Origin: Janthinobacterium sp. GW456P
GTDB lineage: Bacteria; Pseudomonadota; Gammaproteobacteria; Burkholderiales; Burkholderiaceae_D
DNA length: 64,000 nt
Assembly: GCF_002127655.1 (NCBI RefSeq)
Contig: NZ_NEHB01000015.1
Span: 39,615-103,614, forward strand
Reading direction: 5' to 3'
The position numbers and the translations under genes are program-made. Shown one piece after another: positions 63,998 through 64,000 of this stretch. The notes under the pieces are model-generated. The model was not told the DNA's origin. It was given only the letters and a program-made list of their open reading frames with translations, and did no database searches. How positions within the stretch are numbered: position 1 is the stretch's first letter; each line of letters starts with the position of its first letter.

Positions 63998-64000
63998 GCT

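Larger units (their letters stand above)
62206..64000 (-). mobile_element. Group II intron, 3' portion (5' end beyond the window)
   Basis: Consists of the intron-encoded reverse transcriptase (62294-63997), domain V (62243-62276) and a domain VI-like hairpin ending near 62206 (minus strand GGAGAGCTTCC...TTCTCCTAC). The 3' boundary is approximate, within a few nt. Inserted about 37 nt upstream of the amgK ATG, same strand. The 5' part (domains I-III) is outside the window. Confidence 0.88.

Overview
The window is a 64 kb stretch of a GC-rich betaproteobacterial chromosome. Gene content fits Oxalobacteraceae, most likely a Janthinobacterium-like organism: a two-subunit AruF/AruG arginine succinyltransferase, a 180 kDa-type glutamate dehydrogenase, AmgK/MurU wall recycling, a DUF6587-like FeoB partner, and dispersed palindromic elements next to stop codons. 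This placement is inference from gene content; no rRNA, tRNA or marker phylogeny is available here. I recognised no tRNA, rRNA or CRISPR array.

Layout. 1-12.1 kb: the arginine succinyltransferase (AST) catabolic cluster astC(partial)-aruF-aruG-astD-astB-gdhB-astE, with the large NAD-glutamate dehydrogenase placed between astB and astE; it takes arginine to glutamate and on to 2-oxoglutarate, and ends in a strong terminator. 12.2-17.4 kb: envelope and hypothetical genes (DUF2167, DUF1993, glycine-zipper protein), an old-yellow-enzyme reductase and an ABC-F ATPase with an unusual leader. 17.6-23.4 kb: RidA, two APC amino-acid permeases and an S9 peptidase. 23.5-30.5 kb: an FUSC membrane protein, an M14 carboxypeptidase, a small exported protein and an S46 dipeptidyl-peptidase. 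With the permeases these suggest growth on peptides and amino acids. 30.7-35.7 kb: GlsB-type stress protein, a cytochrome b561/YceI/YceI cluster, purB and a GST.

35.7-41.6 kb is an iron block: bfr, piuC, bfd-tonB (with a near-consensus Fur box) and feoA-feoB with a Cys-rich companion. 41.6-49.3 kb: an AraC regulator divergent from a frameshifted short-chain dehydrogenase, a NagZ-like GH3 enzyme, a membrane-anchored glutamate-synthase-like flavoprotein, and a YjgN/M48 pair. 49.5-53.3 kb: GST, 5'-3' exonuclease, an atypical receiver protein, and nudJ-mnmA. 53.7-56.6 kb: the pntAA-pntAB-pntB transhydrogenase operon. 56.7-62.2 kb: a PAS-GGDEF cyclase, ubiH, pepP, murU and amgK. 62.2 kb to the end: the 3' part of a group II intron, with its reverse transcriptase and domain V, lying about 40 nt upstream of amgK.

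The most interesting signal is a set of six 97-149 nt palindromic elements in two sequence families (about 23.5, 31.9, 32.6, 47.2, 51.5 and 61.0 kb). Each abuts or overlaps the stop codon of a gene, and all sit in the same orientation relative to that gene. Cores are conserved, and nearly identical in two copies. The outermost stem arms differ from locus to locus yet still pair within each copy, which points to an RNA structure kept after each stop codon.
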